Assembly (NCBI RefSeq): GCF_000761445.1
Contig: NZ_KN196470.1
Location: forward strand, 1,844,823-1,908,822
DNA: 64,000 bases
DNA from: Oleiagrimonas soli
Lineage (GTDB): Bacteria > Pseudomonadota > Gammaproteobacteria > Xanthomonadales > Rhodanobacteraceae
Direction of reading: 5' to 3'
The notes beneath the pieces are model-generated. The model saw nothing but the letters and a program-made list of their open reading frames with translations, was not told the origin of the DNA and made no database searches. Positions 9,701 through 17,363 of the stretch are shown piece by piece; positions within the stretch are counted from its first letter, which is position 1; each line of letters opens with the position of its first letter. The position numbers were made by a program, and so were the translations under genes.

Positions 9701-11645
9701 GCCAACCCAGGCCGCTCGAGTTGGAACCGGTGACCGTCCAGGTGGCCGTGCCGGTTTTCTCGAGCAGATTGAAGCCCTGGTACGGCTGGCCGGTGCCCAC
9801 GCTGGAGATATCGAAGCTGCTGTTCGAAGTCCCGCCCAGGGCCAGGACGTCACCGCCGTTGGTGCTGCCGCTGGTGCTGACCACGTTACCGATGAAGCTG
9901 GCGCCTGCCTCGATCACCAGCGTGTTGCCGCCGCCGGAGAAGTCGATCGCATCGGCCTGCGCGCCACTGCCTCCGTCTGCCCTGCCGCCAGCAATGGAAC
10001 CGCCGTTGTAGATGGTGGCGCCGCCAGTGGCGATTACGCCGACGCCACCGAGGCCGCCCGTGCCCGCCGTGCCTTCTGCGCCGCTGGAACCGGCGACGCC
10101 ATCGGTGCCCGAGGTAGTGCCGGAGCCAGCGCCACCGCCCGCGCTACCCCCCTGGCCTCCCGGCCCGCCACCACCACCCGCGCCACCGAGACCGCCGTCA
10201 CCGCCCGATATGGAACCGGTATTGGTCAGCGTGAAATGCTCGCCGCTGACCGCGGCAGAGCCGGCACCACCGATGCCTCCTCGACCGCCCGCGCCACCGT
10301 TGCCCCCATTGCCGCCATCGCCGGTGGTGTAAAGACGATACGCACCACTGTAGCCACTGTAGCCACCGTTACCGCCTCGGCCGCCGGCGCCACCGTTCCC
10401 ACCTTGGCCACCCTGGCCGCCGGCACCGCCAAGCAGGCTCCCGCTATTGGACAGCGTGAATGATGAGCCGCTGATCGCACTACCGCCTGCGCCTCCCACA
10501 GCGCCCGGACCACCGCGCCCGCCTGCGCCACCGTTACCAGCCGCGCCACCCGAGTGTTCGTAGGTCGAACCATTGCCGCCCGTGCCACCGCTGCCGCCTA
10601 TACCGCCGCTGCCACCGACACCACCGACGCCGCCGGTGATGGTGCCTGTGTTGGTCACGCTGAATGAGGCGCCGCTGATCGCGCTGGCACCCGCTCCAGC
10701 TATACCGCCATCGCCGCCGGTACCGCCTGGTTTGCCGTCTGTGCCGATGACGTCCGTGTATCCCTGATTGCCTTCGCCACCTGAGCCACCGTAGCCACCG
10801 CTACCGCCACTGCCACCGGTTACGCTGCCGATATTGGACACCATGAAGGATTGTCCGTAGACCGCTGCACCGCCATAACCACCGGAGCCTCCGGCACGAC
10901 CGGGGATACTCTCTGCTCCACCGGTTATGCCACCCCCACCGGTGCCACCCATGCTGCCGCCGATGACGCTGCCCGCGCCGATGCCGACTGAGCTGCCCGA
11001 CGCGGCGTAGACACCGGTGGTGCCGTTGCCACCAGCGGCACCCGCGCCAAAGGCCCCACCGCCGTACATGCCTGCCGCTGCTTGCGCCATGCTGATAGTG
11101 GCGGTGCCGGTGCTCTCGCCCAGTTGCAGGCTGCCGCCGCCCACTGTCATGCCGCCAGTCAGGCTGGTGTGGTTCCCGGCCAGCGTCAGCGTGCCGCTGC
11201 CGGCCCAGGTGATCGCGCCGTCGCCGCCCAGCGGCACCTGCAGGATCAGGTCGCTGGCATCATCGATGGTGACCGGCGCGGTCACGCTCAGTGCACCACC
11301 GGTCAGGGTAATGGTGTTGCCGCTGCTCAGCTGCACCTGAATCGTGCTGCCGGGATTGGCATTGGCTTGGGCGATGGCCCAGCTCAGCGAACCGGCTGTG
11401 GTGCCGGTGCCGTCATCGGTTGCCTCGGTGACCGTGAAGGTGGCCGCATGCAGCGGAGACGCCGCCATACCCGCGGCCAGCGCCAGGGCCACGACGCACG
11501 CCTGGGCCAGTCGGTTGCGCGCCGGCCCTGCGCTCGACACACCGCTCACCGAAGAGGCACCGTCGCACGGCGACTTGGCCCACTCGGAAGCCACCTGTAC
11601 CGCACCGAGCGCACGGTTCCAGACCAATCGATAGACCTTGTTCAT
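6756..11645 (-). CDS. Type Va autotransporter, glycine-rich passenger with PATR repeats
   Basis: A 1629-residue classical autotransporter (AIDA/pertactin-like), secreted through its own outer-membrane barrel. It starts with an extended signal peptide region (MNKVYRLVWNRALGAVQVAS), followed by a hydrophobic core at about 48-62 and a likely cleavage site near A67/A68. Residues of roughly 200-570 are extremely glycine-rich (GGxGG runs broken by short variable pieces). The region of roughly 740-1180 has passenger-associated repeats, including four 64-residue units with the GANTYSGGT motif. The last 270 or so residues form the beta-barrel and end in YRW, with a terminal aromatic residue as expected for BAM recognition. 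I see no protease or lipase catalytic motif. The likely role is adhesion, aggregation or biofilm formation. It is monocistronic. Confidence 0.92.
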   Translation of the reverse strand: MNKVYRLVWNRALGAVQVASEWAKSPCDGASSVSGVSSAGPARNRLAQACVVALALAAGMAASPLHAATFTVTEATDDGTGTTAGSLSWAIAQANANPGSTIQVQLSSGNTITLTGGALSVTAPVTIDDASDLILQVPLGGDGAITWAGSGTLTLAGNHTSLTGGMTVGGGSLQLGESTGTATISMAQAAAGMYGGGAFGAGAAGGNGTTGVYAASGSSVGIGAGSVIGGSMGGTGGGGITGGAESIPGRAGGSGGYGGAAVYGQSFMVSNIGSVTGGSGGSGGYGGSGGEGNQGYTDVIGTDGKPGGTGGDGGIAGAGASAISGASFSVTNTGTITGGVGGVGGSGGIGGSGGTGGNGSTYEHSGGAAGNGGAGGRGGPGAVGGAGGSAISGSSFTLSNSGSLLGGAGGQGGQGGNGGAGGRGGNGGYSGYSGAYRLYTTGDGGNGGNGGAGGRGGIGGAGSAAVSGEHFTLTNTGSISGGDGGLGGAGGGGGPGGQGGSAGGGAGSGTTSGTDGVAGSSGAEGTAGTGGLGGVGVIATGGATIYNGGSIAGGRADGGSGAQADAIDFSGGGNTLVIEAGASFIGNVVSTSGSTNGGDVLALGGTSNSSFDISSVGTGQPYQGFNLLEKTGTATWTVTGSNSSGLGWHLNGGTLSISSATGTELGSYAVTFNGGALLTTGAATLNQNISLVGNGSFDNGGYNDTLSGVISGNGGIGFGGAGTTTLTGSNTYTGSTDITGGTLKGGVADAFSAASHTTVNTGSVLDLGGFAQTITTVNLAGGTVQNGSLTGVVASTGGTIGNLSGSASLIVTGGITTLTGTNTYAGGTTLNAGTLIVNTSSLPGDVTDHAALVFNQTANGNFAGVISGSGSVTKTGSGTLILTGANTYSGGTIISDGILEGDTTSLQGRIDDNAALVFNQNVNDTFADTISGSGSVTKTGTGTLILAGANTYSGGTTINAGTLEGSTTSLQGRIDDNAALAFNQTANGTFAGTISGSGSVTKTGSGALILTGANTYSGGTTISDGTLEGSATSLQGSIIDNASLVFNQTSNGNFSGAISGSGSMVKAGSGTLVLSGATTYTGATRLIGGSLVGAADHVFSAASSTTVNAGTVLDLGGFAQAINTLNLAGGTVQNGSLSGAMTSTGGTIGNLSGSASLTVVGGTTTLIGTNAYTGGTRLSAGTLVVGDASHTTASVAGDVTVGAGGTLRGHGTVEGNVGIDGGVMMPGGSIGVFTVAGNYVQSSAGTLNLEITPDTTAGMGYSQLQVGGSASLDGNLVVTLDTGMYLANTSYDLVHAAGGVNGTFATTTLTPALATYLTSTVTYGANDVRLTLAPNERAYPDDFPDYASNVSIGVEQSFQAVLGRMNPQAEARNGAWGQYVAGWGGLSQGSRYTQNGGAVGVGRSVNGKLVLGLAIAGGTTTTTLSPMQVRAKPLGGFVYGIWREGGLRLAGSVGFGHLQQRSRRHLNGMGVQIASSTGRYDGFALRGDYSATVGAMQLSPYIGFDYVKGQYGASQEHGLPLLALNYSKTSQHLSHYQAGLRVGTSSTTWKPWVQLGMEGWGGDRSVTVTESLGGYQKQVTSNALPRTALSGGVGVDWHDGPWGATLAWHSAWASNYHGNSGMLQILYRW
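8389..9156 (-). repeat. Tandem 192-bp repeats in the autotransporter passenger
   Basis: Four consecutive units with a period of exactly 192 bp (64 codons), beginning near 8389, 8581, 8773 and 8965. The units starting at 8581, 8773 and 8965 are highly similar in DNA as well as protein; the unit at 8389 is more diverged. Each unit encodes a copy of a passenger beta-helix repeat (SGSGSVTKTG, GANTYSGGT). Recent unit duplication and copy-number variation between strains are likely. Confidence 0.85.
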
Positions 11646-12044
11646 ATGTGCCCCAGTGAAATCGATCAGCCCCGAAACCGGCGTCTGATCGGCACCGGTC
11701 GTCAGATGTCGCAGTGACGATCCAGACGGTGCGCAACCTGCGCGCGTTCAGAGAAGTTCGTGACCGACATACTAAAACCTTGGGCGTGAGTGACCAAGCG
11801 AGTAGACGGCCCGTTCGCTTCAGTCACGGCACGCCAGAAAATCCAGATGGATGACGGCTTATATTTCCCCATGAACGTGGGTATCGATAGAAAAGTGGAC
11901 CGCCTCTGTTTCCTCATGTACCGCACGCCAACTTGGCGATACGTTCGTGCCCCGAGCCGTGGAATCGACGTCTTTTACACCGGCGCCACCTGCGCGTAAT
12001 CGGTTGTCCATCGAACCGGCTGCAATGAATCGATTCCCGCCGCG
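11646..12044. other. Intergenic region upstream of the autotransporter
   Basis: A stretch of 399 bp, more AT-rich than its surroundings at about 11780-11940, presumably containing the autotransporter promoter and 5' leader. Short reading frames here lack recognisable domains and ribosome sites. No tRNA or clear terminator was seen. Confidence 0.5.
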
Positions 12045-13535
12045 CTAGCTGCCCGATCCTGGGTACGTATTGCCGTGCGCGATGTTGGTCAGCACGGTCT
12101 TGAGCGGCGGATTGCATTCCGAGCACGGATTGGCCGACAAGGTGCGCTTGCCGCCGGGTTCGACCAGCATGCCGATCTCGCAGTTGGCGAAACGTGTGCG
12201 GGTCCAGGTCGAATCGATGTGGAACCAGGTGTCGAAGCCGACCTGGCAGTCACTGGCCATGCAGTCGGTGTATTCGACCTTCACCGCACCGACGTCGCGG
12301 AATACCGGCCGCGGATCGGGTGCCCAGCCGAATCCGACGCCGTAGCCGAGCGCGTGACTGGTCTGGCCGTGTTCGTCGACGGCGATCACCTGACTGGCGA
12401 CGCAACCGTTGAACTTGATCGCATAGCCCCAGGCGCTGAAGCCCGCGCCCTGCTTGTCCTGCGGGCGGATCGCGGTGATGTTGGACACGGCGCAGTTGTT
12501 CAGCGACACCGCCGCGCCATAGACCTCCAGACCGGTCGCCTTGGCGCCGCTGTTCGAGGCCGCGACGCCGTCGGTGATGCCGCTGGCGGTGAAGTTGTTG
12601 ACGACCACCAGCGCATCGATGAAGACCGACATGCCGTGACAGTCGTCGCAGCAGCCGGTCATGTTCGCCGCGCTGCAGTTTTCGTAGATCAGGTTCATGC
12701 ACAGGATCGGCACGAACCCGAGCACGGTGTGGCCCATGGTCAGGATGTTGCCGTTGAAGTGCGACTGGAAGTGGCTCGACACGCAGTTCGTGGTCGCGAT
12801 GTTCTCCGACTTCAGGTAGCTGTAGCCCTGCACTGCGCCGTCGTGATTGACGAACTGGCTGAGCAGGCAGGAGCGGACGTTGCCGCCCTGCGTGTTCAGC
12901 ACCTGGATGCCGGCGCTGCCGTCGGCGGTGACGTCGAGATTCTGCACGGTGCAATGGGCGATGTTGAGATTGCGTGCCGTGTTGACGTGGATGCCGGCCG
13001 GCGTCATGAAGCGCACGTCGAGGTTCGCGAACGACAGTCCGTCGATGGTGACGTTCTCGATGCTCAGACCCTCGACGCCGTGCGCATGGATGCCGTAGAA
13101 GCACATGTCGGCGAGCACGCCGTTGCGAACGGTCACTGCGGAGAGTTCTTCCGCGCCATGGATCAAAATACCGACGATCTGGTGCTGGTTGTCTTCGATG
13201 TTCGCGGTGAGACTGAATCCGCCGAGGTCGAGGATGACGTCGCTGCAGACAATCGTGATGGCCGCGCAAGCCGAAGGCTCGGGCGTCCACGTCAGGTCGC
13301 CGGCGAAGGTATAGCTGCCTGGGGTGTCGATGACGATGCCCTGCTTCGGAATCTGCGTGATCCTGCTGTCTTGTTGAACCACGCCATTCCGTTGCACCAG
13401 CAGCGGCGCATTGAGTTTCTCGATCGGCTGGGACGCGTCACGCGCTTTCAGGAGTGCCGCGCGGTCGAGATCCTTGAGTACGTCGTAGGCGAAGATTCGC
13501 TCGACAAGGTCGTCGCTGTGGTCGGATGTGGTCAT
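12045..13535 (-). CDS. Parallel beta-helix (right-handed) protein, Cys-rich, unknown role
   Basis: A 496-residue protein from the ATG at 13535; the frame is open for 35 more codons upstream, but those are arginine/proline-rich and look non-coding. It has no signal peptide. After an N-terminal helical segment of about 75 residues the chain becomes repeated short strands of the type VxNGVLxD, IxNVTIDG, IxNCSAAN, typical of right-handed parallel beta-helices (pectate-lyase/tailspike fold). Cysteines are unusually frequent, with clusters MTGCCDDCHG and NPCSEC. No catalytic residues of known polysaccharide lyases were identified. It is the last minus-strand gene after the T6SS gene run, separated by 344 bp from the deaminase-like gene. 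It may be an extra cargo or an unrelated protein. Confidence 0.7.
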   Translation of the reverse strand: MTTSDHSDDLVERIFAYDVLKDLDRAALLKARDASQPIEKLNAPLLVQRNGVVQQDSRITQIPKQGIVIDTPGSYTFAGDLTWTPEPSACAAITIVCSDVILDLGGFSLTANIEDNQHQIVGILIHGAEELSAVTVRNGVLADMCFYGIHAHGVEGLSIENVTIDGLSFANLDVRFMTPAGIHVNTARNLNIAHCTVQNLDVTADGSAGIQVLNTQGGNVRSCLLSQFVNHDGAVQGYSYLKSENIATTNCVSSHFQSHFNGNILTMGHTVLGFVPILCMNLIYENCSAANMTGCCDDCHGMSVFIDALVVVNNFTASGITDGVAASNSGAKATGLEVYGAAVSLNNCAVSNITAIRPQDKQGAGFSAWGYAIKFNGCVASQVIAVDEHGQTSHALGYGVGFGWAPDPRPVFRDVGAVKVEYTDCMASDCQVGFDTWFHIDSTWTRTRFANCEIGMLVEPGGKRTLSANPCSECNPPLKTVLTNIAHGNTYPGSGS

Positions 13536-13879
13536 GTTTCGTCCGTGAAGGTTGGTTGGATGGAATGGCCCGCACGATGTACGGGGATTTCGGCTACGCG
13601 TACACCATCTGCAGATGGCTGCGTGCATACTCGCGGCCATGACGGCCTTGCCCGCAGTCTCGATCGGATGGTTTTAGAACGCCATGCGCGGATGCGGGAC
13701 GCGCGACGAAGTTGCATCGGATGCGCCGCAGCCTGGAACTTGTCGCGTCTCGAAGGACGGCGCAGCGGGTCCCCTCGCCCTCCACATCGGATACGTATTC
13801 CTCCGGACGAACGTTGCGTGGCCCGGCTTTTCGTCGCGACACGCATCGCGCGGCTCCTTGCGTTCGATGACGGTGGATG
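13536..13879. other. Intergenic region between the beta-helix and deaminase-like genes
   Basis: A 344-bp gap with several overlapping short frames of basic, shadow-like composition and no ribosome-binding site or motif that supports a gene. It may hold the promoter of the beta-helix gene at 13535, which would then be transcribed separately from the T6SS run. Confidence 0.45.
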
Positions 13880-15043
13880 TCACTTCAGTTGATGGTGGTA
13901 GTCGAAGATATTCTTGACCTCGGTCTGATTTTTCTTGTTACCCACCAGCTCGGTCATCGGCGCGGCACGAGTGACGGTCGACCCCGTGCCCTTGTCGAAC
14001 ATATCGCCTGGCTTCTGGCCACCGAACGGGCGTCCAGGAACGCCGGTGATGGCCGCATGCGAACCGACTTTCTTCTGGAACATGTCGCCGCATTGGCGAC
14101 ACACCTGGTTGGGGAAACTCGCGAACGTGCCCACCAGATTGGAATCATGTTCCATGGAGGTCGATCGCGAACCGTTGTGGAGTGTGATCGCCATCGGTTC
14201 GGAGTGGTATGTCTGCTCCGGTCGACCGGCCTTGCCCAAGGCCTTCGCGACGTCGATGCTCGGCTTGAACAGCTGTGTCGACGGTGTGCTGTGCTTGGTG
14301 TCCACGCCCGAGCCGGATACACCCATGGCATGCGTGACGTCGGTGAAGTCGAATTTCTGACTTTGTGCATTGAAGCGCACCTTGCCGACGTCCGAGAGAA
14401 TGGAGTTGACCGGCTGCTTCTTGCCCACGCTGTTGGTCGCTGGATTGGACATGCGCGATGCGTGCGTGTCGAAGGCTTTCGCGAAGTTGCTCGAATCGGT
14501 GGACGTGCTGTCTCCGATGGCCTCGCTGGTCGGCAGCGAATGCAATCGCCAGGCCTTGACCGAGCCGTCGGGCATCGGCGCGAGACCGACAATGGAGCCG
14601 CGCCGGGAGCGGTGCATCTGTGTCGGCGGCGGCAGGCTCGGGTTGGAGCGCGGCGTTCCCCAATCCTGCGTGGTCTGCATCGGCGACAGACCGGTGTCCG
14701 TGATGTAGGACTGCGCGTGCTGCGCGTTCGATAGCGTCAGGTTGGAAAATTGGTGGTAGCGCAGTCCCGTGCCGTGTTCGACATTTCCGCCCTTCGGAAA
14801 TGCCTTGTGCGAAAAATTCAGGCTCCGCTTGATTTTCGCCGTCGTTACCTTCGGCAGACCATGTTGCGTGGCGACCGCGTTGACCGCCTGTTTCATCATG
14901 CTTATGGTCTGTTTCTTCTGCGCAAGCTTCTGCTTGAACGGCATGCCCACATGGCTCTTGCCTGCCGATGCGGTGAATTTGCTTGTCGCCTTTTTCGCCT
15001 TTTTGGAACTGCTGGGCGTCGGGGTTGAGTTCTTCTTGGGCAT
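13880..15043 (-). CDS. Unknown basic protein with deaminase-fold motifs (HSE...CxxC); candidate T6SS cargo
   Basis: A 387-residue protein that I do not recognise as a named family. The first 35 residues are strongly basic and low in complexity (KKAKKATSK). Towards the C-terminus it shows H280-S-E282-P, then after 32 residues C315-R-Q-C318 following a hydrophobic strand (NLVGTFASFP). This H-x-E plus C-x-x-C pattern, with about 30 residues between, is the zinc-binding signature of the nucleotide/nucleic-acid deaminase superfamily. Several polymorphic toxins, such as the BURPS668_1122 and YwqJ groups, use HSE or HAE variants of it. There is no signal peptide. It lies in the string tssA, GNAT, small protein, nuclease-like protein, this gene. 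A T6SS effector is the most attractive reading but is inferred. No partner immunity gene is evident. Confidence 0.5.
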   Translation of the reverse strand: MPKKNSTPTPSSSKKAKKATSKFTASAGKSHVGMPFKQKLAQKKQTISMMKQAVNAVATQHGLPKVTTAKIKRSLNFSHKAFPKGGNVEHGTGLRYHQFSNLTLSNAQHAQSYITDTGLSPMQTTQDWGTPRSNPSLPPPTQMHRSRRGSIVGLAPMPDGSVKAWRLHSLPTSEAIGDSTSTDSSNFAKAFDTHASRMSNPATNSVGKKQPVNSILSDVGKVRFNAQSQKFDFTDVTHAMGVSGSGVDTKHSTPSTQLFKPSIDVAKALGKAGRPEQTYHSEPMAITLHNGSRSTSMEHDSNLVGTFASFPNQVCRQCGDMFQKKVGSHAAITGVPGRPFGGQKPGDMFDKGTGSTVTRAAPMTELVGNKKNQTEVKNIFDYHHQLK

Positions 15044-15124
15044 GCATGCGAACGCCTAGAACCGACGGCTCGAAGCTCGTGCTCGTCCAGGCGCGTGCGC
15101 CGTGGTTTCAGGGAGACGGATCAT

Positions 15125-15835
15125 TCAGAGGCCCCGACTCTTGTAGGTCGCGGAGATGCTCTTGAACTGAGGCTTCTTGCTTTTGCTGCTGCGCTGCTGC
15201 ACGAAGCCGACCGTGGAATGCGTGTCGGTATCGAGGCGGTAGTGGTAGACCTCGTGCCCCTTCGACGCCGCCTTGAGAGCGCGCTTTTCGATGAATCCGT
15301 CGACGGTGATGTTGGCCCAGCTTGGCGCCCATACCGTATGCGCGCTGTTGCTTTCCTCGCCGACGAGACTGAAAGGAGCGGCATGCGCACGGTGATAGCC
15401 GCCTTTGACATCGCTGTGCGGTTGCGGACTCAATGGTTCGCTGATGGTTTTGCTTTCCGCCTCGGAACCGTGCATCGGATTCACGTAGGTGGACGTGATC
15501 TGATGGCCGATGTACGACTCGTCCTTGCGTGGACCGACACGAAGGTCCTTCTGCAAAATGAGTTCGAACGACGACTGATGCTCTTTGATGTGCGATGCCA
15601 GCGGTCCGGGCAGCACCTTGGAAAGCTTGCCGGCCTGAATCTTGGTCGCCTTGATCTTGCCGTACATGGTCCGCCGGCTGGTCTCGTCGAGGCTGCCGCC
15701 GGCTTTCATGGCCGTGCTCACGTACGGCGTGGTGCTGAATCCGAAGTGTTCGACGTCTTTCATGTTGCCGATGGTTTCCTTGCGCTTTTCCTCGCTGGTG
15801 TCGGAGCGCAACTTGGGGCGTTTTCTCGGGTTCAT
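15125..15835 (-). CDS. Unknown basic protein with His-Me-finger nuclease-like motif; candidate T6SS cargo
   Basis: A 236-residue protein starting at the ATG at 15835 (GAGAGG just upstream); the frame is open further upstream without coding character. The N-terminus is very basic (NPRKRPKLRSD). Residues 145-176 read GGYHRAH151, N163 and N175. This R-x-H followed by two asparagines at +12 and +24 resembles the RGH...N...N core of DNA/RNA non-specific (NucA-like, beta-beta-alpha-metal) endonucleases found in many secreted toxins. The remainder has no recognised domain. It shares the basic leader and location with the deaminase-like gene 81 bp downstream. The function is inferred from motif spacing only; it may instead be an unrelated conserved protein. 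Confidence 0.4.
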   Translation of the reverse strand: MNPRKRPKLRSDTSEEKRKETIGNMKDVEHFGFSTTPYVSTAMKAGGSLDETSRRTMYGKIKATKIQAGKLSKVLPGPLASHIKEHQSSFELILQKDLRVGPRKDESYIGHQITSTYVNPMHGSEAESKTISEPLSPQPHSDVKGGYHRAHAAPFSLVGEESNSAHTVWAPSWANITVDGFIEKRALKAASKGHEVYHYRLDTDTHSTVGFVQQRSSKSKKPQFKSISATYKSRGL

Positions 15836-15882
15836 CGTGCACCTCTCGGAGCGGCGTCGCGCGCGAGGCGACGCGCGTGGAT

Positions 15883-16245
15883 TCATCCAATCACGCCTTC
15901 GAGCGCGCTGCGTGAATATTCGTTGTCGTGAAAATGTCCCATGCGAGAGACCACCATCTGCTGCGCGGCGAAGTGCGCGAACGTGCTGCGGAACGGTGTC
16001 GCCGCCATCGCCAGATAATCTTGTCGTGTCGGCGGTGTGGTGCCCTGGAACACGGCGCGGTTCTCGCGACGCACGAAGTCGCCGACGTTGTCCGGCGTCA
16101 TCGGTTGCGAGAGATAACTGGGCGACAGCGTCTCGTAGTGCCGCTGGATGCGCCGGGACGGGCCGGTTGTCGCGGAAAAGAAGCTCGATGCTGTGCGGCG
16201 AAGATCGCCAAGCGTGGGAAAGCTGCTTCGACTGGGTGAAGACAT
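15883..16245 (-). CDS. Small protein of unknown function in the T6SS run
   Basis: A 120-residue protein not assigned to a family. It is soluble and rich in Ser/Thr/Arg, with an N-terminal SSPSRSSFPTL stretch and a helical second half (MAATPFRSTFAHFAAQQMVV). Its start codon overlaps the stop of the GNAT gene by one base (TGATG), so the two are translationally coupled. It precedes the nuclease-like gene by 47 bp. Position would allow a role as adaptor, chaperone or immunity protein, but the sequence does not show which. Confidence 0.6.
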   Translation of the reverse strand: MSSPSRSSFPTLGDLRRTASSFFSATTGPSRRIQRHYETLSPSYLSQPMTPDNVGDFVRRENRAVFQGTTPPTRQDYLAMAATPFRSTFAHFAAQQMVVSRMGHFHDNEYSRSALEGVIG

Positions 16246-17363
16246 CAGAGGATGCTCCCTGGCAAGGATTCGGACGCAAGCTGCGTCGCGGGGATACTGG
16301 CCATGCTTCCGACCAGCGCCGACACATCGGAACGCGCATGAACGCTCAGCACGTGCGTGGCGCGATCGACATGCTTAAGGAATGACCAGGCTTCCTCGCC
16401 GACGTCGCCGCACGCCTCGGGCCAGCGCAGCAGATGTTCCGGCGCCTGGCCGGGACGCATGATCGGCACGCCGGTCGGCTGGAATCCGATCTTGGACAGA
16501 CCGCGCAGCGACGGCGCGTTGTGCGCATAGACCTTGGCGTAGCACGCGCGCATGCCCCAGGCGGCCTGCGCCTGCTCGAGCAACAGGCGCCCTGCCCGCG
16601 GTCCGAAGCCGAGTCCGCGGAAATCGCGGCCGATCCAGTAGTAGTACAGGCCCAGACCGGCGTGCATGATCAAGCTGACGCAGCCGACGAATCCCCAGTA
16701 GCGGTGCCACAGGCCGAACAGCGCCTGATCGCCGGCTTCGTGAATCTCGTCCAGCCACGCGTGCCAGTCCGCGTCATCCTCGAAGTCGGGCAGGCAGCAC
16801 AGATCGATCATGGCCGGATCGTCGTAGTGCCAGCGAAAATCGTCGATATGATGATGCCCGAGCGCTTGCAGGCGCAGCTCGCCGTCGTCGATGAGGCCGC
16901 CGGACAAGTCGCACGATGCGTACCAGGCATGCAGTGCCGCGGACAGCGACACGGCCTCGCGATGGTGCGGCTCGCACAGAAGCACTTGGCGAAGTATGTC
17001 CGCGGCGGCCGCCGTTTCGCCGATGCGCCAGGCTGCCAGCGCGATGTGACAGGCGTCGCTCATGTCGCTTTCGCCATGGGCGCGCAGGGCCAGTCCAACG
17101 TGGAAAGCGCATGGCCAGTCATCGCACGCCAATGCATCCAGGAAGAGATGCCTCCGCGTGGATCGGAAGCGTTCGGCGACCAGCGCATCGGGCGTGCTGC
17201 GCAGACATTCACGCAAAGCGATCATGCGCGCCGTGCGCTGTTCGCTGTTGTCCGGAACCGCGAGCCGGATCGACTCGTCCGGAACGTCGCGAACCGCGGC
17301 ATGGGGTGACGGCATGTCGCCCACGGGCGCGCGCTGATCCTGCATCGAGCAGGCCGCACTCAC
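16245..17363 (-). CDS. GNAT-fold acetyltransferase-domain protein in the T6SS run
   Basis: A 372-residue two-part protein. Residues of about 40-150 are helical with a TPR-like stretch (ALAAWRIGETAAAADILRQV). Residues of about 165-300 form a GNAT N-acetyltransferase domain with the acetyl-CoA loop RDFRGLGFGPRAG (R249-G-L-G-F-G) and the helix N282-APSLRGLSKIGF. It would use acetyl-CoA to modify a small molecule or protein amine. Its start overlaps the tssA stop by 4 bp and its stop touches the next start, so it is an integral member of the T6SS transcription unit. It could modify a secreted substrate, act as a resistance protein, or be an effector. The target is unknown. Confidence 0.75.
   Translation of the reverse strand: MSAACSMQDQRAPVGDMPSPHAAVRDVPDESIRLAVPDNSEQRTARMIALRECLRSTPDALVAERFRSTRRHLFLDALACDDWPCAFHVGLALRAHGESDMSDACHIALAAWRIGETAAAADILRQVLLCEPHHREAVSLSAALHAWYASCDLSGGLIDDGELRLQALGHHHIDDFRWHYDDPAMIDLCCLPDFEDDADWHAWLDEIHEAGDQALFGLWHRYWGFVGCVSLIMHAGLGLYYYWIGRDFRGLGFGPRAGRLLLEQAQAAWGMRACYAKVYAHNAPSLRGLSKIGFQPTGVPIMRPGQAPEHLLRWPEACGDVGEEAWSFLKHVDRATHVLSVHARSDVSALVGSMASIPATQLASESLPGSIL

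Noticed and set aside
13536-13879. Small minus-strand frames of 70-105 codons between the beta-helix and deaminase-like genes, as a possible immunity gene
   Set aside because: Three frames are open at once, all strongly basic, none with a usable ribosome site, so none can be supported.
15836-16339. N-terminal extension of the nuclease-like gene up to 16339
   Set aside because: The extension is antisense-like, arginine/proline-rich and overlaps the 120-residue gene and the GNAT gene; GAGAGG before 15835 marks the true start.
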